64,000 bases of DNA from Umbilicaria muhlenbergii (taxonomy: Eukaryota; Ascomycota; Lecanoromycetes; Umbilicariales; Umbilicariaceae): contig KK106985.1 in NCBI GenBank assembly GCA_000611775.1, forward strand, positions 787,982 to 851,981. The letters are read 5' to 3'. A model generated the notes under the pieces. It was not told where the DNA came from. It did not search any database and saw only the letters and a list, made by a program, of their open reading frames with translations. Shown here piece after piece: positions 32,936 through 44,660 of the stretch. A program made the position numbers and the translations under genes. The first letter of the stretch is position 1. The number at the start of each line of letters is the position of its first letter.

Positions 32936-33671
32936 CGTCCGCAACGATATCATCCTCTTTCTTCCCCTTTTCAACAAGCTGTGCGGCATTATGGCGAACT
33001 CGGTCCAGGGGGCACTCAGAGCGGTTCTCGCTGTTGATTTTGTATTCCGGAGCATGAAGATAGAGTCAGATTGCATCAGTTGTTACCATTTTAGCATGTT
33101 TTATGCATGGCGGGCCGGAGGGAGGGGCAATAGATCTGGTTGACACAACTGGTGTGGATTGCGCTGGGGGATGGATGGATGCCCTTTACGTGTAATATGA
33201 CCAATCCATATTTAGCTTGAGACTTTAACGATCCGGGAAGATCGCAAGGGTGTAGTTGATGCGGAGATACCCGAAGTCGATATTCTCCACGAACTCCCAT
33301 CCAACAACTCTCATATACCGCTCTGACCATCAAGGTATCGAGCCTCTCCTCCATCAAAGAACTACCACTGGCTTCATCAGTATGCCTCGCACCACCTGAA
33401 AAACCGAGGGGTTCTAGACTGCGCTCGATAGCACGGGCAGTAACCTATACCAAATGGATCTCTATACTTCCAACCCCATCTATTTACACCCTCCTACCCC
33501 CCGAACGAAACTCCCCGCTCATCAAACCCCCCTCCCGCCCCCTCCTAACCCGTCTCCCATACATACACCCAAACGCCCTGCCAATGCCCTCCCTCTACGC
33601 TATACAGCCCAAATCCCACACCCCATTAACCATGCCCTCGCCAAAACATAGCACCAACTCCCCACACCCCC
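32936..33671. other. Intergenic between convergent GID7 and VPS54
   Basis: About 740 bases of 3' flanks. 33450-33671 is very C-rich on the plus strand (G-rich in VPS54 sense), matching the G-rich end of the VPS54 coding region. No gene is supported. Confidence 0.5.
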
Positions 33672-36600
33672 CTACTCCCCGACCTCCGCACTCTGCTCCC
33701 CCCTCGAGCCCACATCCTTACCACCCTCTTGCTCTACTAGCGACTCCCCAGCCGCCGGCGGACTCTGAGCAGCGATCGGTTTGTTCCGAACGAGCTGAAC
33801 GAGAAAGGCGCCGATTTCGCCCGCGCCGTCGAGTTTGCCGAGGCGGGAATGGAAGAATTCGACGTCGCGGAGGATCCTGTTTGTCTGTTGTCAGCTGGGT
33901 TATCCTGCCCTATTTCATATATAGCAATACAGACCTCTCTTTCCCAGCAGGGGTCTTGACGTCCGTCTCCGCGAACGCTTTACCCCACTGATCTCTATAG
34001 CTCGCGAAGACCGGCCGCATGATCATCGCGACGGTGGAGTCGGGAAGGTGCTTGGCGAGGACTTTATGTAGAGTGGTAGTTTCTTTGACGAGGGTTTCCA
34101 TGTAGGGATTCACAGTCGCAGTGGCAGACGACGCTGCAGCTGTATCGTCCCAGTCAATCTTCTTCATAACGCCCACATGAGTAGCAGCGCGCCCACTCAT
34201 GATGTCAACGAGTTTATCATGAATCCCCGCCTGATGATCCTGATACAAGCGTTTCACTTTATCGAATTCCGTCATCAACCCCCCCGAAGCGGTGGCGTGG
34301 CGGCGGACGAATTCGCGGATATGGGGGATGAGGGCGATGACGAAGCTGAGGGCTTGGGAGGCGAGGGCGAGATGCTTGGTGGTGATGTTTTTGAGGCCGG
34401 CGCTGCGGGTGGCGCCGGCGCCGAGGATGAGTTGCGAGGAGCGCGAGTTGAAGAGCTTGAGGTGGTCGAGGAGGGAGGAGGTGATTTCTTGGGTCATGCT
34501 GGGAATGCCGGTTATCAGGTGTTGATAGTTTTCGATGCCGCTGAGGACGGTCATAGCGGATTCGGGGAGGATGTATTTTTGCTCGTCGATGGTCGCGCTG
34601 CGGATTTTGTCTTTGGTGACTTGGTTGCCGTTAGTGAGAGCTCCGTTTTGCGACTGTTGGTCATCTGGAGTGGTTTGCTCTTCCCAGATCAGGTAGTCTT
34701 TGGTCCAGGCCTCAACATCTTTGGTGCTACCCTCCAGTACTCTCGCGAGCAAGAAGTTCTCGGAATCGCCAAAGTCTTTTGCATCCCAGCGATCGGCATC
34801 CATGCCTTGTACCATGCGTTGTCTCTCGGCATCCGCAAACTGATACACGAATTCCTTGATATGAGAATTAACCAAAGTCTTCAAAGCCGTGCCACCACGT
34901 CCAGAGACAGCCTCGCACTCATCGGCAAAGAGTCTGTTGAGAGTAAAGTACCTCAAGAACCTTGACAATGTAAGATGGGTGGTCTGCTCTGATCGAACCT
35001 TCAATATTTTGGTGATCTGTGCCTGGGCGATATCAACTGCTTGACCTAAAAGACTGGACAAATCAAGAGCCCTTTGAACTTCCTCTTGTTGTATTGATGG
35101 CGGGCCTACGGAGCCCTTTGCTGGACCACTGAAGTACCCGTCCGTAATACGTGGGTTGGGACTTTTTGACGGTGACTTGAGATCAACAGGTCCGGAAGTA
35201 CTCTGGAGACCACTAGTGACATCGAGGAGAACCTTCACTTGGGTCCCTAATCTGCGCAAAGCTTCTCCGATATTGGCGTAAATTCTCTTGAGCATATCCT
35301 CGGCATCTCCTGCGTCGAGACTTCGGAGATTGCGCGCAAGTACAGAAGATTTCTCCTGCTGTGTCATCTGGCGGCCTCCTTGGGTAGATGCTGACATTGT
35401 TGACTCGGTATCATCATCACTGGAGCTAGGCAGATGTCGCCGGATAAGAGTTTTGATCTCTCTCAAAACCCCATCACGGTAAGAAACAGTGGCAGGCATG
35501 ACACAGTCTGAGCGAGCCAGCCCATCTAAGTTGGACTTCAGCTTAGACCGAAGGCTGTCATCGAGTTGGAGGTAAGCAGGAAACGCCGAGGGAACTCGAG
35601 TATGGTGGCCGCGGTTCCGTTGGGAGGCTTTATCCCATCGCTGAAATGTGGTACCCGGTGGAACATGATCAACGTGGTTCCTCAGGTCTCCCAAGAGAGC
35701 TTCGATGAATCTAGTCTCAAAGCCTTTTCCTATTCGTCGGCGCAGCATACCGATGTCGTTATCGGCACCTTCCAAGGCCTTGATTCCACGGAGGTCGATC
35801 AAGGCTCTCCTTTGCTGTGAAACCTCCTTGCCATCACCAAGGGTAGGCTGGTCATCACGCTCGCCTGCTATAAGCCTTTGTACCTCGGCCAAACCAGCCA
35901 GAGCAGATTCTACATCTCCGTTATCCACCTGCTCCTCGCATTTGGCTACAGCTTCCACAACTTCGCGTAATTGCTCAACCGCGTCACCAAGCTTTCGCAA
36001 GTTCTCTCGCCGCCTGCGCATAGATACAATCTTAAGCCCTCCCACAGCCATCTCCTGATCCAGTTTTGTTAGATCTTGTCGCAGAGTTTTGATCTTTGTT
36101 ACTGATTCAGCTGCTTCGGAATGGAGTTCCCGTAACGAGCCAAGAGCAGCGAAAAATGACGTCGAGCCTGTCGAAATGGAGGATATCAAATGTATCTCAA
36201 CAGTGTCCATATACCATGACAGCTTTTCTTGCAGTATGGCATTCGTAGCTAAAGCTTTTCTTCCCGTGTATCCTGGAGTTCCCACTGAGCCATTGGTCCC
36301 TGGCGGAGGGCGCACGATCTCGGAGCGCTCGCTGACGATATCAAATGTTCGTGGATTTTCCAAATGAAAGTCTTGCTCAAAGTATACATTGGGAATGGTA
36401 GAGAGAGGAGTGACGGCAAAGCCTGCCCGTCTGGAAGGACCGCCACTTGTTCTCCTTCTAAATTGTGGTGACTCTGGTGGCGACCCGGGCGATGGAGAAT
36501 GGAAATCTAATTTTGGAGTGTTTGGCATAGTCGATGGACGCCGCTGTGGAGACCTATTGAAGTAGTCTGCCGAGTCGTCCGTTTGTGAGGACGGTTGAGG

Positions 36601-37134
36601 TCTTCTGAACAGTTGCGTGCCGCCCTCTTCAACTCCTTCCCTTGCACGTTGGAAAGCATCATACAATGATCCGGCTTGTGCAATATACGGCTTGAAAACT
36701 GCAGCTTCAATGTGCGGGATATTGGTCAAAGCGACTGGTGGGATATCCTTTGTCGAGGGTGGTTTATGGGTACCGGCGCCGGCTGTGTGGGGAAGTAGTC
36801 CAGTCCGGACAATGGGGCGCTGAAGCAGGGTCGATATAGCTACAGCACTGTCCAGTCAGCCTAGCCCCTCAGCGGAACAGCAGGGACTGAATCTGCACTG
36901 ACCGTTGTCTCCTGACTCAGCTATTGACTTTCCTCGACCCTGCGACGACGTGTCCAGGACTCCGCCAATGGATGCGATCGAGCTGGCCGTCGAACCCCGT
37001 CTATTTGCGTAGTACCCCTTTGGGACCGGTCGCAAGGGAAAATCATGCTGCGGGAAAGGATATTGATTGGATGAGATAATGGATCGAGGCGATTCGAGGG
37101 TGTCAGTTGAGCGCCTCGGGGCTGGAGAGGACAT
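33672..37134 (-). CDS. VPS54: GARP complex subunit VPS54
   Basis: Tethering subunit for endosome-to-Golgi vesicles; acts with Vps51, Vps52 and Vps53. Exons 37134-36903, 36839-33935 and 33876-33672 give 1113 residues. Seen: disordered Ser/Pro-rich N-terminal 250 residues; the coiled-coil block FFAALGSLRELHSEAAESV (about 360) followed by SMRRRRENLRKLGD; a central Vps54 domain with EIKTLIRRHLPSSSDDD; and the conserved C terminus PYMETLVKETTTLHKVL, HLPDSTVAMIMRPVF and YRDQWGKAF. The last intron (58 nt) restores RILRDVEFFHSRLGKLDG; without it the frame ends early. First ATG (37134) gives MSSPAPRRSTDTLESP. Divergent from MCM5 with 369 bases between starts. Confidence 0.93.
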
Positions 37135-37503
37135 GTTGATCTGCTGGACGACGGCATGGAGAAGGTTGATCTTCAACTAAAACTGGGAGATAGTTGGGGG
37201 TCAAGTCTTCAGACAGGATGCATGTTCGTGACCATTATTCGATGAGCGATGATCTGTGCGTTGCTCCATACCTGTACGCCTGAGGCAGAGCTACTGGTAT
37301 CAACACATGCGATGCAACCAGAAGCTGACGCCCGAGCCGGAAGAACGTTCCCCCAGCCGCCGAGAAGCCACTTTACGCGGGTCACGTCCACGACGCGTCT
37401 TCTGTCCTCCTAATCGAATCTGACCTTTGGACAGCCTCACAGCTTTGACAATCATCGATTTGAGCACAACTCGACATCGTCGTCCCTGGTATCACAAAGC
37501 GCC
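37135..37503. promoter_or_regulatory. Bidirectional promoter between VPS54 and MCM5
   Basis: 369 bases between opposed start codons. ACGCGGGT (37375-37382) and ACGCGTC (37393-37399) resemble the ACGCGT (MCB) cell-cycle element expected at an MCM gene: the second contains exact ACGCGT. The role is inferred from motif and position only. Confidence 0.5.
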
Positions 37504-39829
37504 ATGGATCGACAATCGGTATACTCATTGAGCGTGCTCGCACCTGATCCTGACGATAGTGAGGGCTCTGCAACCCAGACGCAAGCACAACTGCGCGAGT
37601 TCATCCTCGAATTTCGCCTTGACAACGCCTTCATATACAGGTGCGTTGGGCAAGCGCAAACCGTGCGTGACGAGGGAAAACTAATGTTGCGTAGAGATCA
37701 GATCCGCGAGAACGTTCTTGTAAAGCAATACTACTGCGATGTTGACATTGCACATTTGATCTCCTACAACGAAGAGTTGGCTCACAAGCTTACAACCCAG
37801 CCTGCTGAGATCATTCCGATAGTAAGAGTTTCTATTTTATGGATGATTAGCAAGTCCATGCTAATACGGTATAGTTCGAGGCCGCTCTAAAACAATGCAC
37901 AAACCGTATTGTATATCCCTCGCAGAAAGCCCAAGACCTTCGTCTCCCAGAACATCAGCTACTCCTACACTCCACAGCGTCCCAAATATCTATCCGTGAT
38001 CTTGACGCGACAAACATCTCTCATCTGGTCCGCATACCTGGTATTGTCATTGGTGCCTCGACCTTATCTTCAAAGGCCACTGCTTTGCACATCCAATGTC
38101 GAAACTGCCAGCAGTCAGAGGTCCTGCCCGTGACTGGAGGTTTCGCTGGTATTACTCTACCACGAGTATGTTCGAGGAAAAGAACAGAAGGAGATGTGTC
38201 AGAAAAATGTCCACTCGATCCATACTTCGTGGTCCATGAGAAGTGCCAGTTCATCGACCAGCAAGTATTGAAACTTCAAGAGGCTCCAGATCAAGTCCCT
38301 GTAGGAGAGTTGCCCAGGCACATATTGATATCAGCGGATCGATACCTGACCAACCGCGTGGTTCCGGGCTCAAGGTGCACCGTTATGGGCGTCTTCTCAA
38401 TATACCAGAAACCGGGATCAAAAGGTTCATCAAACTCAGCGGTCGCGATAAGAAACCCTTATCTTCTAGCAGTGGGTATTACAAGCGATGTCGATCATAC
38501 CGCGAAGGGCAATGCCATATTCACTGAGGAGGAGGAGCAAGAGTTTCTAGAAATGAGCCGTCGTCCCGATCTGTACGATGTCTTTGCTAGCTGCATCGCC
38601 CCCTCAATCTACGGAAACCAAGATATCAAGAAAGCAATCGCATGTCTGCTACTCGGAGGCTCCAAGAAGATACTTCCAGATGGTATGAAGCTCAGAGGAG
38701 ACATTAACGTCCTTCTCCTGGGCGATCCTGGTACCGCAAAATCGCAGTTACTGAAATTCGTCGAGAAAGTAGCCCCGATAGCCATTTATACCTCAGGCAA
38801 GGGATCATCTGCAGCAGGTCTGACAGCCTCGGTGCAACGTGACACAAACACACGGGAGTTCTACTTAGAAGGAGGCGCTATGGTTCTCGCGGACGGTGGT
38901 GTTGTCTGCATTGATGAATTTGATAAGATGCGAGATGAGGACCGAGTCGCTATCCACGAAGCAATGGAACAGCAGACCATCTCGATAGCGAAGGCGGGTA
39001 TCACTACCATATTGAATGCAAGAACATCCGTCCTTGCGGCGGCCAACCCGATATTTGGTCGATACGACGATCTAAAAACGCCCGGGGAAAACATTGATTT
39101 CCAGACCACGATCCTGTCGCGTTTCGATATGATCTTTATTGTACGGGATGAGCATGAGAAAGGGAGGGACGAAAGAATAGCAAGACACGTCATGGGCATC
39201 CATATGGGTGGCCGCGGTCTGGAAGAGCAGGTTGAGGCTGAGATACCTGTAGAGAAGATGAAGCGATACATCAGCTATTGCAAGTCGTGAGTTCTTTTCC
39301 AGCGTCGTGACCAGGTGGCAACGTTGACGCAAGCAGACGATGTGCACCTCGATTGTCGCCCGAAGCAACAGAAAAGCTCTCTTCCCATTTTGTCTCGATA
39401 AGGCGGCAGGTCCACAGTGCAGAGCTCTCTGCGAATGCTCGGTCATCTATCCCGATTACAGTCCGACAGCTGGAAGCCATCATCCGTATCACCGAGTCTC
39501 TAGCTAAGCTCTCTCTGTCAAACATCGCCACTGAAGCGCACGTGGATGAAGCCATCCGGCTCTTCCTTGCGTCTACAATGGATGCGGTCACGCAAGGAGA
39601 GGGTCAGGGCAGCAAAGAGCTCATGGCGGAAGTGGGGAAAGTGGAGGAAGAACTTAGGAGACGATTACCGATTGGGTGGAGTACGAGTCTTGCCACATTG
39701 AGAAGGGAGTTCGTGGAGGGCAGAGGGTATAGCGAGCAAGCGTTGAATCGAGCTCTTGTCGTGCTACAAAGGAGAGAGACGGTGCAGATCAGGTCTGGTG
39801 GAGGGCAGGTGTATAGAAGTGGTGTTTGA
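37504..39829 (+). CDS. MCM5: DNA replication licensing factor MCM5 (CDC46)
   Basis: Subunit of the Mcm2-7 replicative helicase. Four exons (37504-37640, 37695-37821, 37875-39286, 39337-39829) give 722 residues, a normal length. Opening [15 protein letters not shown] is typical of fungal Mcm5. Seen: zinc finger with CRNC and [14 protein letters not shown], Walker A GDPGTAKS (371-378), Walker B CIDEFDKM (from 433), sensor [11 protein letters not shown], arginine finger SRFD (about 503-506), and the C-terminal lid and winged helix. Introns are 50-54 nt with clear CTAAT/TTGAC branch sites. Expression is expected at G1/S; two MCB-like sites lie upstream. Confidence 0.97.
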
Positions 39830-40564
39830 AGGCAGTCGCTCATAGTTGCGACTGACGGTTCTTTGTGTTACGACTCGGGGCATGGGGGCGCAGTGGGGTA
39901 GGCAGACTGGGAAATCCTGGGGTGATCTAACGGAGTTTGTATGTTCGTGTGTGTTATAGGATATTCCCTCACTGTGGAATACGAGCGCCGCTGCTTCAGG
40001 AAGGTCCATGGCCTAATGTCCTGAGCTCCGCTTCTCCGAATGCACGCTACGGAGTAGACTGCGCGCATGAGGCCAATAATACGTAATGGAAAGAAAACCG
40101 AAGATTGATATCAATCTTGGTGGCTAAGCTTTCACTAACTATCGGGTTCTGGACGCTCGCTACCGATGTCGGTGCCAGCCAGGATCGATGCTTTTCTTCT
40201 CCCCATGCTCGCCAGGCCATGCCAAGTTGCCAGCGCTTCACACCAGATCCCCGAGAAAACCGCGCCACGACTGTTGCCAAACGGGCAAACACGCAGCATG
40301 GCGTCCTTTCCCACCACCTCACGTCAGCGCTCGCCTGATCGTGAAATCGTCGCCATGCAGTAGGAGGACCTGTTCAAGCCCAAGCTGCTCTGGTCCGTCT
40401 GCACACAGGCGTGGGGCGGCAGAGATCCGAATCACCGCAGAACTCAAATCGGCTTTTCTAAATACGCATTGAGGTTGGGCAACCTCGACCTTGCTCAACT
40501 TGCTACTGATTTATACGGCCTGCGAACCTCGCCGTTGGGGCTAGGACACATTTCCACCGCCATC
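39830..40564. other. Intergenic: MCM5 3' flank and TRK promoter
   Basis: About 735 bases. In-frame sequence lies upstream of the TRK start to 40469 but without an ATG. No other gene or RNA was seen. Confidence 0.5.
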
Positions 40565-43500
40565 ATGTTCGGCCCGTTCATGGAGACGTGGGAGTGGGTG
40601 AAGGCACACAATCCGGGCTCGCCGTTCAAGAAGCGTCACTTGAGCTTCATAACGCTTCATTGTAAGATACAGACTTGCAAAAGTCCGCTTGCGCTTATGA
40701 CGAACTGGACGGCTTACTGGTGGCGCTTTATTCTAGATCTTTATCTCATAGGCATCACGATACTAGGGTCCGTCCTCTTGTACCCAGCCGGTAATATGAG
40801 ATACATCGACGCCTTATTTTTTAGTGCTGGCGCATCCACTCAGAGTGGACTGAATACGTGAGTGACATTATTGTCGAAGACGATGTTAGGGCCTCAACTG
40901 ATTGGCTTTACAGCGTCAATGTGAACAGTATCAACACCTATCAACAGGTTGGTGTAATGGTGAGACTTTTGCTGTACGACATGTGCTAAAAGCAAACTGC
41001 AGGTCGTGTTGTACCTCGTTCCTATGATTGCGACCCCGATCTTCATCAATACCTTCGTTGTCTTCCTCCGCCTCTATTGGTTTGAGAAGCGCTTTCAACA
41101 CATCGTCAAGGAGGCACGCAACTGGCGACGTACAAGGAGCCGCTCTCGGACGAACACTCAGATGCTTGAAGAGCGTGATGTAGGGCGAGAGAACCGAGGT
41201 GTGGATGGGAGGAGTATTGTAGTGTTGCGTGATGGGCAGCAACAGAGCAGCCAGCCGATGTTTGAGACCAAAGATGACAACACACATCAAGCGAATGGGA
41301 ACATTTCCGCAGTCACCTCATCAGGTACCGACAAAGAAAACCCAGAATCTAAAGGCCAAGATCATGAGTCTCGGTCACCCCATGGAGCCTCTCAAAGAAC
41401 CCCTTCTTTCCATCGTGAAATTACCTTCGCTGATGAGGTTAAAGATGATCGAAATATGCATTCAGCAACGCACATCATCCCACAACAGCTCAGTACGGAG
41501 CAGCACATTGCTTTCCTTGAGAACCAGCGTAATCCAAAGGACAAAGCTTCGCTTCGTATACCGGGACCTCGCGACTTTGACCGCGGTGATGTACCTCAAA
41601 CAGTGGAGGAAGAAGAGGATGGTGGTCCGTTGTCAAAGCATGTGACGAGCGCAGAGCCCCTGGGACACAGTGAAAGTGATTCGAGCGAAGATCTTAAACA
41701 AAATCAAGACGAGCAACAAGTAAAGCGCAACATTACGATTGATGTGCCCGACCATCCTCGATTGAGGGCGGGCAAAGGAGGAGAAACCCTGTCGAAGTTC
41801 ACATCCCGCAGGTCCGGGTTCAGCGACAGAGCATCACAGCCAGGTTTTGATAAGGCGCCCTCTACCGCTCGGCCCCGGCTAAGGCGCAGGGCGTCAACGT
41901 TCGGAAGCATGAAAACATCCGGAAGCAGAGAAAGAGACCCGATGCCATACTTGAGTTGGCAGCCTACGATAGGAAGAAACTCTGCATTTGTAGATCTCAC
42001 CGAAGAACAGAGAGAGGAACTTGGCGGCATCGAGTACCGCTCGCTCAAAACATTGGCACTTGTGCTTGTCGGTATGTTACCAGTCTTACATGCTGGACTT
42101 TAACAGTGGCAAACGCTTATGGTGCGGTTCCACATAGCGTACTACGTCGGCTTTCACCTTCTTGGTGTCGTTACCCTCCTTCCATGGATAGTACGTAGTA
42201 GGACATGGGGTGCCGTTGTTGATAGTGACGGTCAATCTAGGACCTGGTGGTATGAGCGCGATACTGCTTCTGACATTGCTTTGTGCTAAGCAAAAGACAG
42301 GGGAATCTTCACACCCGCTTCGTTGTTCAATGACGTTGGTTTCACGCTTACGCCTGACTCGTTCAACTCTTTCGAAACCGCTGTGGTCCCTCTCCTCATA
42401 GGTTCCTTTCTCATTGTCATTGGGAACACGGGCTTTCCCTGCATGCTGAGATTGGTCATTTGGGCATCCTCAAAGGTCGTACCCAGCGATAGTGGAGTTT
42501 TGGAAGAGTTCAAGTTCTTGCTGGACCATCCAAGACGCTGCTTCACTCTTCTGTTCCCCGGCACTGCCACCTGGTGGCTCTTTTGGATATTGGTCCTTCT
42601 TAACGGAATTGACCTTGTATTTTTTATCATTCTAGATGTAAGCATGCATTCCCTTTGGTATGTGGGTCCATGATCTTTTATTGACAAACTAAATAGCTTA
42701 ACGATCCCACTATCACATCGATTAATCCTGCTGGCTTTCGGGTTCTAGACGGTCTATTCCAAGCTGTATCTACGCGGACGGCCGGGTTTTCAGTTGTCAA
42801 TCTCGCCAACCTGCACCCAGCCATCCAAGTGTCCTATCTCATCATGATGTACATTTCCGTTTTTCCAATCGCTATTTCCGTTCGCCGTACAAACGTTTAT
42901 GAAGAAAAGAGCTTGGGCATCTACGGCAGTGCCGCCGAGGACTCACAGGACGAGAAAGAGCCAAGCTACGTCGGAGCGCATTTGAGACGTCAGCTCAGTT
43001 TTGATTTATGGTATCTCTTCCTGGGCTTGTTCATTGTCGCTATAGCCGAAGGGAGCCGACTGCAGAATACGAACGAGTACGCTTTCACGATGTTTTCTTG
43101 TCTTTTCGAGATTGTCTCTGCGTACGGGACCGTGGGTCTTTCGCTCGGTTATCCGAACCTCGATTCCAGTTTCTCCACCGAGTTCACCGTTGTAAGCAAA
43201 CTGGTCATCATTGCTATGATGATCCGTGGTCGGCATCGAGGGTTGCCTTACGAGCTGGACCGTGCAATTCTACTGCCGAGCGAGTCGCTGCATCAGCAGG
43301 AAGATGTGGACGCGGCAAGGAGAATGCAGAGGAGGAATTCGAATCTGAGTGGTGCTGATCCCGGTGCGAATAGTCTGTTCAGGTCTGGGACTGCTGGGAC
43401 GTCTGGAATGGCCACGGGACGTGAGATGGATGGCGAGGCAAGTGTGACCGTGGAGAATCATCTTTCACATCTAACCAAAGGCGGGCTGGGCAAGATGATG

Positions 43501-43569
43501 GCGGGACTTGCTGCGGTACCCGGTATTGCGAGGGAGTTCCGGGAAGGCGATTCACCTAAGGATGCCTGA
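40565..43569 (+). CDS. TRK1: TRK-family potassium transporter
   Basis: High-affinity K+ uptake at the plasma membrane. Seven exons (40565-40661, 40737-40857, 40914-40959, 41003-42071, 42138-42249, 42301-42637, 42697-43569) give 884 residues. The four pore-loop filters are visible: TQSGLNT, FNDVGFTLTP, STRTAGFSVV and YGTVGLSLGYP, each with the conserved glycine. A large hydrophilic cytoplasmic loop (about 150-460) lies between the first and second pore units, as in fungal Trk1. The 75-nt intron at 40662-40736 has no stop and a length divisible by three, so it hides in an open frame; removing it gives FITLHYLYLIGITILGS, which fits the first membrane helix. The third intron is only 43 nt. The acceptor of intron 4 (CATAG at 42137) is set by LVLVAYYVGFHLLG. 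Confidence 0.92.
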
Positions 43570-44660
43570 AGGTGTGGTTGTGTGATGCATCCGTCGTGTA
43601 TATATGGTGTATATATGGACGGGATTATATCGATTTCTCGCTGTGTATATTAGGGGTAGTTCGGCATTCTTTGGGCGGGTGACTAAATTGGGTGTTCACC
43701 ATGGGCATCAGGCAGTTCTGCGTTAGAAGAGTAGCATATATTATATAAATGGAATTATGTTGTTCACAACAATGACATTAGCTCTGGTTGACGTTGTTCA
43801 GAAGACCCCAGCTGGAGGGGGTTACACCTGAAAAGTCAACACCGAAAGCGATGTGCAGATTTCTTGGAGTATATGTTATAGAGCTCTCAGTGGACTCCGG
43901 GGTTTATACACTAGATGATCTTCATGATACCCTCTTGTTGCTAGGTCGCTGCTGAGACTGTTCCCGTTGCCTTTATGTAGAGCACTTACTTCAATGTCAT
44001 GTTTTCGTTGCTGATGACTGTTCATCGGAACGGAGAACCGCCATTGCAAGCCCACCATATCCTCTCTAAGTGAATGTTCGAAGAGACAGAGACCGTTTGA
44101 GTAGGTAGCCAGCACCTCCACCTCAACCTCAGGATGACGTTGCCCAGTATTAGGAAGGAAGAGCCAAAGTGACTGAAAGGCATGGCCTTACTCGGAGTAC
44201 AGAAGCGGCAACCCCACCTTCAGGCAGCGGCAGCACCCGCAGCTAAGCCCCAAGCTGTCTAAGCTTTGACAGGGGTAAGCGAGGAAAGTGGTGAAGCCGG
44301 AGCCTGAGGAGCCCATCTTTTCTCCAGTTTGCGATCGCGCGGTGTTAACGGTGAGCAAGGCCTAGTATCAACACAACAAAAACCTCGCCACAACATCGAC
44401 CGTTACAGAGCAAGGCGCATTCAGATTCCTGTCTTGTGCACCGTAGATCTCTAGCGACATCGATAGCTCTTCTCCAGGAAGTGGTGAGCGCTCCATATCC
44501 TACCTCCGCCCTTGCAGTGTTGAAATGCCAAAGCTTGAGAGACACGACTCATGACGATTGCACCACGCACTGTGAGGAACATCTTGGCTCCAAGCCAGCC
44601 GTGAGGCTTGGAGAACGTCTCTAGATTCCGCCGGCACCAAGCTTCAGATAAGCAGACAAG
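43570..44660. other. Intergenic: TRK 3' flank and TRA1 promoter
   Basis: About 1.1 kb. 43600-43760 is AT-rich with repeated GTATATATGG/TATATATTA, probably 3' UTR. The remainder should contain the TRA1 promoter. No gene supported. Confidence 0.5.
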
